Assembly: GCA_964511535.1 (NCBI GenBank)
Contig: CAZEFW010000096.1
Location: 1-35,433, forward strand
DNA: 35,433 nt
Source: CAZCFB01 sp964511535
GTDB taxonomy: Bacteria; Myxococcota_A; Polyangia; GCA-2747355; CAZCFB01
Direction of reading: 5' to 3'
Shown: positions 22,623 through 30,700 of the stretch, piece after piece
Layout: each line of letters starts with the position of its first letter
How positions within the stretch are numbered: position 1 is the stretch's first letter
Position numbers and translations under genes: made by a program
Notes under the pieces: model-generated
Told to the model about the DNA's origin: nothing
Database searches by the model: none
The model's input: the letters and a program-made list of their open reading frames with translations, nothing else

Positions 22623-23887
22623 TGATTCAGCTGACCAACGCGGGGGAGGCGAGGGTGGGGAGCCACGCCATCGAGCAGCTCGCCGCCGAGCATGGCACGC
22701 CATTCTATCTGTACGACCTGCCCACCATGACGGCGAACATCCAGCAGGTGCGGGCGGCGTTCGGGCCGTCGGTGCGGCTGCTATACGCGGCCAAGGCGAA
22801 CCCGAACCTGCACCTGCTGCGGGCCCTGTCACCGCTGGTGGACGGCCTCGACATCTCATCCGCAGGGGAGCTGACCCAGGCGCTGGCCGCGGGGTACGAG
22901 GCGTCGCGGCTCGGCTTCGCCGGTCCGGGCAAGACCGACGCCGAGCTCGAGGCGGCCGTGACCGGCGCGGTGGGCATCATCAGCGCCGAGTCGATGCGGG
23001 AGCTCTCGACCCTCGCGGCCATCGCGCGCCGCGTCGGGGTGAGGGCGCCGATCATGCTCCGGGTCAACCCGAAGCTCACCATCCGCGAGTTCGCGCTCAA
23101 GATGGGCGGCCGCAGCACGCCCTTCGGCCTCGACGAGGAGGAGCTGTCCGCGGCGGCTGCGTTTGTTCGCAGCGCGCAGGACGCGCTGGATATGCGAGGG
23201 GTACATGTCTACGCCGGCACCCAGTGCCTGGACGAGGACGCGCTGGCTCGCAACATCGAGAACACCCTCGACATCGCCGCGCGGGTGCAGGCGGAGCACG
23301 GCCTGCCGGTGGCGGAGGTGAACCTGGGCGGCGGGTTCGGCGTGTCCTACTTCGAGCGAGGGCCGGCGCTGGACCTGACCATGGTGGCGCGGCGGACCCG
23401 GGACGCCCTGGGGCAGTACCGCGAGCGCGCGGAGAGCGAGCCGGTGCTCACCCTGGAGCTCGGGCGGTTCATCGTGGGCCCGGCGGGGGTCTACGTCACG
23501 CGGGTGCTGAGCGAGAAGGTCTCCCGTGGCAAGACCCACTACGTGCTCGACGGCGGCATGAACCACCACCTGGCCGCCAGCGGCAACCTGGGCGCCCGGC
23601 TGCGCCAGAACTACCTGGTGCAGAACCTGACCAACCCGACGGGGGAGCCCGTGACCTGCAACCTGGCCGGCGCCCTGTGCACGCCCCTGGATGTCCTGGG
23701 CGCCGGGGTCCAGGTCCCATGCCCGCGAGTGGGCGACCTCATCGCCGTGCTCAACTCGGGCAGCTACGGGTTGACCGCCAGCCCGCTGCTGTTCCTCGGG
23801 CACCCGACCCCGGCGGAGCTACTGCACGACGGGACCTCCGTGGCGCTGGTGCGGCCGCGGTTCACCATCTCCGACTTCAACGGTTAG
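22622..23887 (+). CDS. PLP-dependent decarboxylase, fold III (DAP/Orn decarboxylase type)
   Basis: A 421-residue alanine-racemase-fold decarboxylase. Lys58 in 'LLYAAKANPNL' is the expected PLP lysine. Also present are 'GVHVYAGTQ', the phosphate loop 'NLGGGFGVSYF', 'LELGRFIVG' (E-x-G-R), 'GALCTPLDVL' with the Cys contributed across the dimer, and 'GSYGLTAS'. The family includes diaminopimelate and ornithine decarboxylases; this one best resembles the decarboxylase found in exosortase A loci. Two ATGs lie next to AGGAGG at 22619 and 22622; I use 22622, which shares bases with the ligase stop. Translation is coupled to the ligase. The amino-acid substrate cannot be told. The 3' end overlaps the minus-strand hydrolase gene by 11 bases. 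Confidence 0.9.
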   Translation: MIQLTNAGEARVGSHAIEQLAAEHGTPFYLYDLPTMTANIQQVRAAFGPSVRLLYAAKANPNLHLLRALSPLVDGLDISSAGELTQALAAGYEASRLGFAGPGKTDAELEAAVTGAVGIISAESMRELSTLAAIARRVGVRAPIMLRVNPKLTIREFALKMGGRSTPFGLDEEELSAAAAFVRSAQDALDMRGVHVYAGTQCLDEDALARNIENTLDIAARVQAEHGLPVAEVNLGGGFGVSYFERGPALDLTMVARRTRDALGQYRERAESEPVLTLELGRFIVGPAGVYVTRVLSEKVSRGKTHYVLDGGMNHHLAASGNLGARLRQNYLVQNLTNPTGEPVTCNLAGALCTPLDVLGAGVQVPCPRVGDLIAVLNSGSYGLTASPLLFLGHPTPAELLHDGTSVALVRPRFTISDFNG

Positions 23888-24827
23888 CCAACCAGCCGAG
23901 CATCTCCCGCAATGCGCGCTCGCGGCCATCCGTGGTCATCAGGGAGTGGTCGGCGCGCGGCAGGGTGACGACGCTGCAGCGCGCGGCGCTGTCCGGGGTG
24001 TTGTCCAGCACCTTGGCGCGGAACTCCTGGTTGAAGTCCGGCGTCTCGTTGTCCAGCTCGCAGAGCAGGAACAGCAGGGGCAACTCCAGCTCCATCATGT
24101 GCCTGTAGGCGCGCCAGAAATTCCAGTTGAAGCGGGCATGGTCCGGCTTGTAGGTCGGCTTCAACCGGGCAGCCAGGCGCCGCTTGAGCTGGCGCAGCCG
24201 GGTCTTGACCGCGCCGGCCAGGAAGCGGTAGTCGCTCTCGCCGCGCAGCAGCCTGAGGTAGCTGCGCGCCGAGGTGGCGCGCTGGAGGTAGCCGCGCCAG
24301 GCCATCTCGGCGTCGAAGCTGCGCATCTCCTCCAGCGGAGAGCTGTGCAACACCGGCAGCCCGAGCAGGATCAGCCCGCTGACGTCCGCGGGCTGGGCCT
24401 CGCACGCGAACATGGCCGTCAGGGCGCCGTCACACTGCCCCCAGAGGAAGAGGCGCCTCGGGGAGAACGTGGCGCGGGTCCAGCGGTTGACGTCCATCGC
24501 GTCCTCGGCGTGCGCCCCGGACTCGACGGCGCAGAAATACTCGTCGAGCGGGGCGTCGGGCAAGCCGAGCCCCTCGCTGTCGCCGGTGCCGGTGGGGTCG
24601 TAGCGCACCACGAGGTAGCCGGCGAGGGCGAGCTGATCAGCCAGCTGACGGAAGTAGTCGCCCACGCCGCCCCGATTCTGCAGTCCGGTCTGGTTGAACA
24701 CGATGGCGTCCATCGGCCCGCCGCGGCCTCGCGCGCGGACCACGGTGGCCGCCATGAGCAATCCCACCCGGTTCGGTATCGCCACCATGCAGCGCTCGAG
24801 CTTGCCGTCAAAGATCCAGTTGCTCAT
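23877..24827 (-). CDS. Alpha/beta hydrolase with Cys nucleophile (exosortase A-associated hydrolase 1-like)
   Basis: A 316-residue alpha/beta-hydrolase-fold protein. The nucleophile elbow is 'LWGQCDGALTA', with Cys132 in place of the usual Ser. The turn 'RYDPTGTGDSEG' and a late 'LCELDNETPDF' with 'LPRADHSLMT' give a candidate acid and a His. The Cys-type elbow with C-D-G is what I know from hydrolase 1 of exosortase A loci and recalls dienelactone hydrolase. ATG 24827 overlaps the stop of the neighbour at 24824 (ATGA), so these two hydrolases are coupled. The likely job is thioester or ester cleavage or transfer in the same pathway as the ligase and ACP; this is inference. The 3' end overlaps the PLP decarboxylase gene. 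Confidence 0.83.
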   Translation of the reverse strand: MSNWIFDGKLERCMVAIPNRVGLLMAATVVRARGRGGPMDAIVFNQTGLQNRGGVGDYFRQLADQLALAGYLVVRYDPTGTGDSEGLGLPDAPLDEYFCAVESGAHAEDAMDVNRWTRATFSPRRLFLWGQCDGALTAMFACEAQPADVSGLILLGLPVLHSSPLEEMRSFDAEMAWRGYLQRATSARSYLRLLRGESDYRFLAGAVKTRLRQLKRRLAARLKPTYKPDHARFNWNFWRAYRHMMELELPLLFLLCELDNETPDFNQEFRAKVLDNTPDSAARCSVVTLPRADHSLMTTDGRERALREMLGWLANR

Positions 24828-25705
24828 GTCCGCTGCTCCCGGGCGGGCGCGCTGGACAGCCAGCTCGCGACGGCGGCTTTCAGCTCGTCCAGGTCCGGCT
24901 TCCACTCCTTGCGGCTGCCCCACTTGAACGCGTGCTTGACCGCCGTGAGCTCCGCGGGACCCCTGTCCGAGAGCGCGGCGTGCCACGAGCGCGCCTCACG
25001 GCCAGGGCGGCTGGACCCGGCGCTGCTATGGAGCACGGTGGATACGCCGTCGAAGCCTTCCATGAGGGGCTCCACTGACCACTCGAGGAGCTCTTCATAC
25101 AGCGGGAGCGCCAGGCGGAAGCCGAACACCGAAATCGACGATCCTTTCTGCAGCTGCTCAACCACCTGCGACGACGTCTTCTTCACTCCGAAATACTGCT
25201 CGTGGCTCAGCATGTGAGACCGCATCAGCTGCCGCCCGTAGGCCCGGCCGTTGTAGATGGGATCCCACAAGATGACCTGGTCGAAGCTGCCGCTGCCGAG
25301 GGCCGCGGCGCCGGCCAGCGCACCAGCCCGCGCCGCGAACAGGCACAGGCGCCCCACGCCGGTCTTGACCCCGAGGATCCTGGCGGCGGAGAGGATGTCT
25401 TCGGCTCGAGACGTGACCGTCGCCTGCTCGAAGCTGCCCGAGCTCTCGCCCTCACCCCGATAGTCGAACCGGATCACCGAATACCCCTGGCTCGCCAGAT
25501 CCCGCGCCAGGGTCACCAGCTCCCGGTAGGCCCTGAGCCGTTCGCGGCCAAAGGCTGGCGCCATGACCACGCCCGTCTCCCGGGCTGGTCCAAGGGGGGC
25601 GTGGATGCAGACATGGAGGAAACCGCCTTCAACATGAATCAGGGTCCATGTCTCAAGGGCGGTGGCGCGCCCGGTGGGGGTGGGCTCGAATTCGAAACCT
25701 GCCAT
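24824..25705 (-). CDS. Alpha/beta-hydrolase-fold protein lacking the nucleophile (exosortase A-associated hydrolase 2-like)
   Basis: A 293-residue protein with the alpha/beta-hydrolase frame. 'VIRFDYRGEGESSGSFEQA' (78-95) is the standard turn after strand 4, preceded by 'ETGVVMAPAFGRERLRAYRE'. At the nucleophile elbow it reads 'CLFAARAGALAG', with Arg126 where Ser or Cys should be. It therefore probably lacks normal hydrolase chemistry and may act as a partner of the Cys-type hydrolase next door. Loss of the nucleophile also fits hydrolase 2 of exosortase A loci. ATG 25705 begins the gene; it lies 48 bases downstream of the oxoamine synthase gene on the same strand, so the three may be one transcript. 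Confidence 0.78.
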   Translation of the reverse strand: MAGFEFEPTPTGRATALETWTLIHVEGGFLHVCIHAPLGPARETGVVMAPAFGRERLRAYRELVTLARDLASQGYSVIRFDYRGEGESSGSFEQATVTSRAEDILSAARILGVKTGVGRLCLFAARAGALAGAAALGSGSFDQVILWDPIYNGRAYGRQLMRSHMLSHEQYFGVKKTSSQVVEQLQKGSSISVFGFRLALPLYEELLEWSVEPLMEGFDGVSTVLHSSAGSSRPGREARSWHAALSDRGPAELTAVKHAFKWGSRKEWKPDLDELKAAVASWLSSAPAREQRT

Positions 25706-25753
25706 GGGTCTATTGTCAGGGATGAGGCGTGCTGGTCAAGATATGGCCCGCTT

Positions 25754-27112
25754 TCACCCGCCGATGCGGCACAGGGCCCAGTCGCGCGCGGCCTTGCCAG
25801 CGCTGCGCAGCTCACCCCTCACGTAGGGCAGCCCGGCGTTGCAGGCGCTGCGCGCCTTGTGCTGCGCCAGCAAACCCAGCCGCTGCAGGTCGTTCTTGGG
25901 TGTCTTCGCACCCTTCGGCAGCAGATCGAGCATGTGGCCGATCTTGGCGATGGCCTCCAGGGCGTACTCCATGTCCGGCCGCGTGTGCGCGGCGGTGATG
26001 TTGCAGCGCAGGCGCTCGCCCCCCGGCTCCACCGCGGGCGAGACGAAGGGCATCATCATGATGTCGCCGCCGTGGAACAGGTAGGCGCCGAACTTCATGG
26101 TCAGCACCTCATCCCGCAGGAAGATGGGCGTGATATGCCCCACGCTCTTGCCAAGGTCGAAGCCGAGGTCCGCCAGGCCCTGACGGAAGAAGTCGCCGTT
26201 TTCGTGCAGGCGGCGCAGGTGCCGCGGCTCGGTCTCGATGATGTCCAGGGCGGCGGCGGCGGCGGCCACCTGGGCCACGGGCAGGGTGGCCGAGAACATG
26301 AACGAGCGCGCCTTGAGCATCATGTAGTCCACCAGTTGCTGGTCGGCGCAGACGAACCCGCCGATGCCGCCGAAGGACTTGCTGAAGGTTCCGATCAGGA
26401 TGTCGATCTCGTCCACGATGCCGTGGATCTCGCCCACGCCGCGGCCGGTGGGGCCCAGGGCGCCGAGCCCGTGGGCGTCGTCCACCACAAGCACGGCGTT
26501 GTACTTGCGGCACAGCTCGGCCATGTCGGCCACATGGCCCATGTCGCCGTCCACCGAGTAGTACCCCTCGGCGACGACCATCTTCTTGTCGTACTCCGAG
26601 GTGCGCAGGCACTTCTCCAGCAGCTTCATCTTGTTGTGCTTGAAGAAGCGCACCTCCATCTCCGGGTGCTCGCCCAGGGCGAGGAACATGCCCTCCATGA
26701 TGGAGGCGTGGCACAGCCGGTCGAGGATCAGCGTGGTGTCGTTGTCGAGGAACGCGCTCAGGGTGCCCACCAGAGACTGGTAGCCGGTGGTGAAGGTCAT
26801 GCACGCCTGGTAGCCGAGCCACGCGGCGAGCCGGCGCTCCAGCTCCTGGTGCGCCACGCTGGTGGCCTGGGGGCGGGCGCTGCCCAGCCCTGTGCCGTAG
26901 CGCTCGATCCCCTCGACGCCGGCGCGCTTCACCCGCGGGTCCAGCGACAGGCCCAGGTAGTCGTTGGAGGTGAAGTTGACGTAGCTCTTGTCGCCCACGC
27001 GCACCCTCGGGCCCACGTTCTGCTGGGGCCGAAAGAACGGCCACGCCTTGGCGCGCTTCACCTCGTCGAGGCGCTTGAGCAGATCCTCGGTCTTTTCATG
27101 CAGCCAGCTCAC
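25754..27112 (-). CDS. Alpha-oxoamine synthase (serine palmitoyltransferase-like)
   Basis: A 452-residue PLP enzyme of the alpha-oxoamine synthase family (SPT, AONS, KBL, CqsA). Landmarks: 'SNDYLGLSLDPRV' (49-61), 'GTGLGSARPQ' (73-82), the stacking His135 in 'DRLCHASIMEG', 'YSVDGDMG' (185-192), Asp211 and His214 in 'VVDDAHGLGALG', and the PLP Lys245 in 'GTFSKSFGGIGGF'. It joins an amino acid to an acyl thioester with loss of CO2. The N-terminal 'WPFFRPQQN' start and overall pattern look most like bacterial SPT-type members. A tail of about 50 residues beyond the usual end (from 'PKGAKTPKN') is rich in basic residues. ATG 27112 has AAGGAGG about 4 bases upstream. Neighbours (ACP, ligase) could supply the thioester; product unknown. 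Confidence 0.88.
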   Translation of the reverse strand: MSWLHEKTEDLLKRLDEVKRAKAWPFFRPQQNVGPRVRVGDKSYVNFTSNDYLGLSLDPRVKRAGVEGIERYGTGLGSARPQATSVAHQELERRLAAWLGYQACMTFTTGYQSLVGTLSAFLDNDTTLILDRLCHASIMEGMFLALGEHPEMEVRFFKHNKMKLLEKCLRTSEYDKKMVVAEGYYSVDGDMGHVADMAELCRKYNAVLVVDDAHGLGALGPTGRGVGEIHGIVDEIDILIGTFSKSFGGIGGFVCADQQLVDYMMLKARSFMFSATLPVAQVAAAAAALDIIETEPRHLRRLHENGDFFRQGLADLGFDLGKSVGHITPIFLRDEVLTMKFGAYLFHGGDIMMMPFVSPAVEPGGERLRCNITAAHTRPDMEYALEAIAKIGHMLDLLPKGAKTPKNDLQRLGLLAQHKARSACNAGLPYVRGELRSAGKAARDWALCRIGG

Positions 27113-27194
27113 CCTGTCCTCCTTGGCGGAGCCCGGAGCGCCGCCGTCAGGGCGCCATGGTCAAAGAAAGCCGCGCGCGGGTCAAGTGGCCGCC

Positions 27195-27250
27195 GTTTCG
27201 TCATTCTGTCATTTTGTCATTTCGTCGTTTCGTCGTTTCGTCGTTTCGTC
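27195..27250. repeat. 8-bp tandem repeat, seven units
   Basis: Seven 8-base units, mostly GTTTCGTC with ATTYTGTC or ATTTCGTC variants, fill 27195-27250. The block lies between the start of the oxoamine synthase gene (27112) and the end of the Cys-rich lipoprotein gene (27273), with no gene in the 160-base space. Bases 27113-27194 hold nothing I can name. Confidence 0.9.
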
Positions 27251-27253
27251 ATT

Positions 27254-27272
27254 CGCCGGCCAGAGGCCGGCG
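27254..27272 (-). terminator. Perfect triloop hairpin after the Cys-rich lipoprotein gene
   Basis: CGCCGGCC (27254-27261), loop AGA, GGCCGGCG (27265-27272) form a perfect 8-bp stem that touches the stop codon of the minus-strand gene at 27273. Stem length and the TCT/AGA triloop match the array hairpin at 4446-4691, though stem bases differ. No U-run follows. Confidence 0.6.
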
Positions 27273-29381
27273 TCACCGCACCCAGAGCGTCCCGTCCTTG
27301 CCTCCAGCGTATTTGCAGCCCATGCCGGGTCGGGGCACGCCGGTCTTGTAGATGTAACGGTAGCCGCAGAACTGGTGTGAGGCGGAGTACATGCCGGTGA
27401 CCCAGATGCCGCAATCCAGCGCGCAGGTCGGGTTGGCTCGGAGCGGTTGGTTGAAGGGCCCGTTGGCCGACGAGAAGCTGGCGCGGTTGACGTATCCGGT
27501 GCTGCCGCTGTAGCGCAGGTCGATCTTGATCCCCGAGACGTTGACCCAGATGTTCTTCACCCCGGGGATGTTCATCCACGCCCGGGTGGTCTTGATGGCG
27601 TTGATCATGGCGTCGGACAGCTTGCCGGTGTTGCTCTGGGTTGGAGAGGTGACAGTGCTCACCGCCGAGGCGGTGGTGTGCACGGTGCTGTTGCTGCGCA
27701 CCCGCGCCACCAGGGTCCAGCCGCCGCCCTGGCTCGTCATGTCGCAGTAGGCGTTGAAGGCCGTCGCGCTGATGGACGGGCGGATGGCGTAGGTGCCGCT
27801 CTTGGCCGAGGCGTTGGCCGCCTTGACCTTGGCGCATGACCCGTGGCTGACGCACTTGCCCGCCGCGCACCAGGCGCCCACGCAGTCGGTGGTCTTGGCG
27901 CACAGCTTGCCGTCGGCGCACTTGGCGCAGGTTCCGCCGCCGCAGTCCACGTCGGTCTCTGCGCCGTTCTTCACCTTGTCCGTGCAGCTGGGCGCGGCGC
28001 ACTTGCCGCCCGAGCAGACACCGGACAGGCAGTCGGTGGCCGCCTTGCAGGTCTTCGTGTCGGCGCACTTGGCGCAGGTGCCGCCGCCGCAGTCCACGTC
28101 GGTCTCTGCGCCGTTCATCACCTTGTCCGTGCAGGTGGCCGCAGCGCAGAGGCCGCCCTTGCACACGCCGCTGACGCAGTCTGCGGCCAGGCTGCACTTC
28201 TGCTTGGCCACGCACTTGGGGCATGTTCCGCCGCCGCAGTCCACGTCGGTCTCTGCGCCGTTCGTCACCTTGTCCGTGCAGCTGGGCGCGGCGCACTTGC
28301 CGCCCGAGCAGACGCCGGACAGGCAGTCGCCGGCGGCGATGCATTTCTGGGTCGGCTGGCAGCCGGGGCAGGAGCCGCCGCCGCAGTCCACGTCGGTCTC
28401 TGCGCCGTTCTGCACCTTGTCGGTGCAAGTGGCCGCCGTGCAGAGATTAAACGTACACACGCCGCTGATGCAGTCGGCGGCCACCCCGCACACCTTCTTG
28501 TCGACGCACTTGGGGCATGTGCCGCCGCCACAGTCCACGTCGGTCTCTGCGCCGTTCTTCACCTTGTCGATGCAGGTGGCCGCCGCGCAGACGCCGCCGG
28601 CGCACACGCCGCTGACGCAGTCGGTGGCCGCCGCGCACAGCTGCGTGGCCACGCACTTGGGGCATGTTCCGCCGCCGCAGTCCACGTCGGTCTCGTTTCC
28701 GTTCTTCACCTTGTCGGTGCAGGTGGCGGGCGCGCAGACGCCGTTGATGCAGACAACGTTGAGGCAGTCCGCGCCCTTGGCGCACTTCTTGTTGTCGGCG
28801 CACTTGGGGCATGTGCCGCCGCCACAGTCCACGTCGGTCTCGGCGCCGTTTTGAACCTTGTCGGTGCACGACGCGGGCGCGCACTTGCCGCCGGAGCAGA
28901 CGCCGCTGATGCAATCCGTGGCCGCCTTGCACTGCTTGTTGTCGGCGCACTTGGGGCATGTGCCGCCGCCGCAGTCCACGTCGGTCTCCGCGCCGTTTTT
29001 TACGGTGTCGGTGCAGGTGGCCGGCGCGCACTTGCCGGCGCTGCACACGCCGCTGATGCAATCCGCGGGCTTGTTGCACCCCTTGTTGTCGGCGCACTTG
29101 GGGCATGTGCCGCCGCCGCAGTCCACGTCGGTCTCCGCCCCGTTCTTCTTGGCGTCGGTGCAGGTGGGCCACGGTATATCCGGAGGCAGCATGTCGGGTA
29201 CCAGCTGGTCGGGCGGGTCCATGTCGGGCGGCGCGAGGTCCGGGGTAAATTGCTGGTCCGCGGCCAGGTCAGCGCCGAGATCGGGGGGCGCGGCGTCTTC
29301 GGGTGGGGCGGTGGTCTGGTCCTCGCATCCGGCGAGGGAGAAGAGCAGGGTGGTGATGCCAATGCAAACAGCTCGCTTCAT
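27273..29381 (-). CDS. Lipoprotein with nine Cys-rich repeats and a fibrinogen-like end
   Basis: A 702-residue surface lipoprotein. The signal 'ITTLLFSLAGC' ends at Cys19, followed by a Pro/Asp-rich linker to residue 73. Residues 74-514 are nine repeats of exactly 49 residues, each with eight Cys and the core 'NGAETDVDCGGGTCPKC', then 'DCxSGVCxxGKC'. After this, 'SGTYAIRPSISATAFNAYCD' and 'MTSQGGGWTLVARVRS' mark the start of a fibrinogen C-like domain that runs to the end, with more Cys ('CALDCGIW', 'HQFCGYRY'). Such domains bind sugars or proteins; the repeats are likely a rigid, disulfide-rich stalk. ATG 29381 gives the full signal. It is divergent from the small membrane protein at 29466, with 84 bases between them. 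Confidence 0.88.
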   Translation of the reverse strand: MKRAVCIGITTLLFSLAGCEDQTTAPPEDAAPPDLGADLAADQQFTPDLAPPDMDPPDQLVPDMLPPDIPWPTCTDAKKNGAETDVDCGGGTCPKCADNKGCNKPADCISGVCSAGKCAPATCTDTVKNGAETDVDCGGGTCPKCADNKQCKAATDCISGVCSGGKCAPASCTDKVQNGAETDVDCGGGTCPKCADNKKCAKGADCLNVVCINGVCAPATCTDKVKNGNETDVDCGGGTCPKCVATQLCAAATDCVSGVCAGGVCAAATCIDKVKNGAETDVDCGGGTCPKCVDKKVCGVAADCISGVCTFNLCTAATCTDKVQNGAETDVDCGGGSCPGCQPTQKCIAAGDCLSGVCSGGKCAAPSCTDKVTNGAETDVDCGGGTCPKCVAKQKCSLAADCVSGVCKGGLCAAATCTDKVMNGAETDVDCGGGTCAKCADTKTCKAATDCLSGVCSGGKCAAPSCTDKVKNGAETDVDCGGGTCAKCADGKLCAKTTDCVGAWCAAGKCVSHGSCAKVKAANASAKSGTYAIRPSISATAFNAYCDMTSQGGGWTLVARVRSNSTVHTTASAVSTVTSPTQSNTGKLSDAMINAIKTTRAWMNIPGVKNIWVNVSGIKIDLRYSGSTGYVNRASFSSANGPFNQPLRANPTCALDCGIWVTGMYSASHQFCGYRYIYKTGVPRPGMGCKYAGGKDGTLWVR
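27840..29162 (-). repeat. Nine tandem 147-bp coding repeats
   Basis: Nine in-frame copies of a 147-base unit encode the 49-residue Cys-rich modules. The stretch encoding ETDVDCGGG is nearly the same in all copies, while the links between modules differ. This suggests growth by duplication with selection on the Cys frame, and copy number may vary between strains or be misassembled. Confidence 0.9.
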
Positions 29382-29465
29382 GTTTACTCCGCGGTCGATT
29401 GACTAGATTTTATGTCTCCTGTCCGCGTGGTGCCAGCGCGGCCCGGGTGTCTTACACTCTCCAGT

Positions 29466-29687
29466 ATGGACCATGAGCCACACGCCGCGCCCCTGGAGGC
29501 GGAGCCCGAGGAGGGCGTAGCGCGTCCGCACTCGCCCGGGTACCGGGTGGTGGCCCTGCTGCTGACCCTGGCCCTGATCGGGATCACCATCATGGGCACC
29601 GGCTACTCCCTGTTTCGGGCGCCGCCGACCCCGGAGCGCACGCGGCCGCTGCCCGAGTTGATCCCGGAGCAGGGGGCGGTGCGGTAG
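29466..29687 (+). CDS. Small single-helix membrane protein
   Basis: A 73-residue protein. From ATG 29466 (MDHEPHAAPLEAEPEEG) there is an acidic N-terminus of about 25 residues, one hydrophobic helix ('VVALLLTLALIGITIMGTGY', about 28-47), and a Pro-rich basic tail. It is too short to assign to a family. Codon third positions are G/C-rich, supporting coding. It lies 21 bases before the TudS-like gene on the same strand and may share its transcript. The frame is open to 29412 but no ribosome site supports a longer form. Confidence 0.6.
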   Translation: MDHEPHAAPLEAEPEEGVARPHSPGYRVVALLLTLALIGITIMGTGYSLFRAPPTPERTRPLPELIPEQGAVR

Positions 29688-29708
29688 CCAGCTACCAGGG
29701 GTGAATCA

Positions 29709-30686
29709 ATGAACAAGGCAGAGGACGCAGCGCGGTCGAAGATCCACGTGGGCGTCAGCGCCTGCCTGCTGGGGCAGGAGGTGCGCTACGACGGCGGCCA
29801 CACGCGCAACCGGTATGTCACCGACGTGCTGGGCCGCTGGTTCCAGTGGGTGCCGGTGTGCCCCGAGGTTGAGTTCGGACTGCCCACACCGCGCCCCCCC
29901 ATGCGCCTGGAGGGCGATCCTGCCGCGCCGCGGCTGGTGGTCACCAGCACGGGCGAGGACCTGACCGAGGGGATGCGGCGCTTCGCCGCGCGGCGGGCCC
30001 GTGCGCTGGAGCGCGAGGGCCCGGCTCTTTGCGGCTTCATCTTCAAGAGCAAGTCACCCTCCAGCGGCATGGCCCGGGTCAAGGTGTACGGCGCCAAGGG
30101 CATTCCCGTGAACAAGGGGTCGGGCCTGTTCGCCCGGGCGGTGATGGACCGGTTCCCGAACCTGCCCGTGGAGGAGGAGGGCCGGCTCAACGACCCCGGG
30201 CTGCGGGAGAACTTCCTGGAGCGGGTGTTCACCTGTCACCGGTGGCAACAGCTCAACGAACAGCGCCCCACGGTGGGGCGGCTGGTGGCGTTCCACACGC
30301 GGCACAAGCTGCTGCTCATGAGCCACAGCCCGCGGCACTACCGAGAGCTCGGCCGGCTGGTGGCCGCGGGCAAGCAGGCCCGGCCGCGGGAGCTGTACAG
30401 CCGCTACGAGCGGGGCCTGATGGCGGCGCTCCGCCTGCGCGCCACCGCTGCCAAGCAAGTAAACGTGCTGCAGCACATGATGGGCTACTTCAAGAGGGAC
30501 CTGACCGGCGACGAGAAGGCCGAGCTGCTGGAGCAATTCCAGCGCTACCGCCATGGGCTGACGCCGCTGATCGTTCCCCTGACGCTGATCAACCACTACG
30601 TGCGCAAGTACCGTCAGCCCTACCTGGCCGAGCAGGTGTACCTGAACCCGCACCCGGCGGAGTTGAAGCTGCGCAACCATGTTTAG
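29709..30686 (+). CDS. TudS-like DUF523-DUF1722 protein
   Basis: A 325-residue two-domain protein. The N-terminal half is DUF523/TudS-like, with Cys19 in 'GVSACLLGQEVRYDGGHTR', Cys51 in 'PVCPEVEFGL' and Cys108 in 'LCGFIFKSKSPSSGM'. Three such Cys bind a [4Fe-4S] cluster in thiouracil desulfidase TudS, which removes sulfur from thiouracil. The C-terminal half (from about 190) is DUF1722, with 'LVAFHTRHKLLLMSHSP' and 'HMMGYFKRDLTGDEKAELL'; the fused form is common in bacteria. ATG 29709 has AGGGG about 8 bases upstream. The substrate here is not proven; a role in thiolated-base handling is inference. A 7-bp repeat array follows the gene. Confidence 0.9.
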   Translation: MNKAEDAARSKIHVGVSACLLGQEVRYDGGHTRNRYVTDVLGRWFQWVPVCPEVEFGLPTPRPPMRLEGDPAAPRLVVTSTGEDLTEGMRRFAARRARALEREGPALCGFIFKSKSPSSGMARVKVYGAKGIPVNKGSGLFARAVMDRFPNLPVEEEGRLNDPGLRENFLERVFTCHRWQQLNEQRPTVGRLVAFHTRHKLLLMSHSPRHYRELGRLVAAGKQARPRELYSRYERGLMAALRLRATAAKQVNVLQHMMGYFKRDLTGDEKAELLEQFQRYRHGLTPLIVPLTLINHYVRKYRQPYLAEQVYLNPHPAELKLRNHV

Positions 30687-30700
30687 GGGCGCGCGCCAGA

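Noticed and set aside
27843..29402. Long plus-strand frames antisense to the Cys-rich repeats
   Set aside because: They mirror the 147-bp periodicity of the minus-strand repeats and have no start signal or lipobox.
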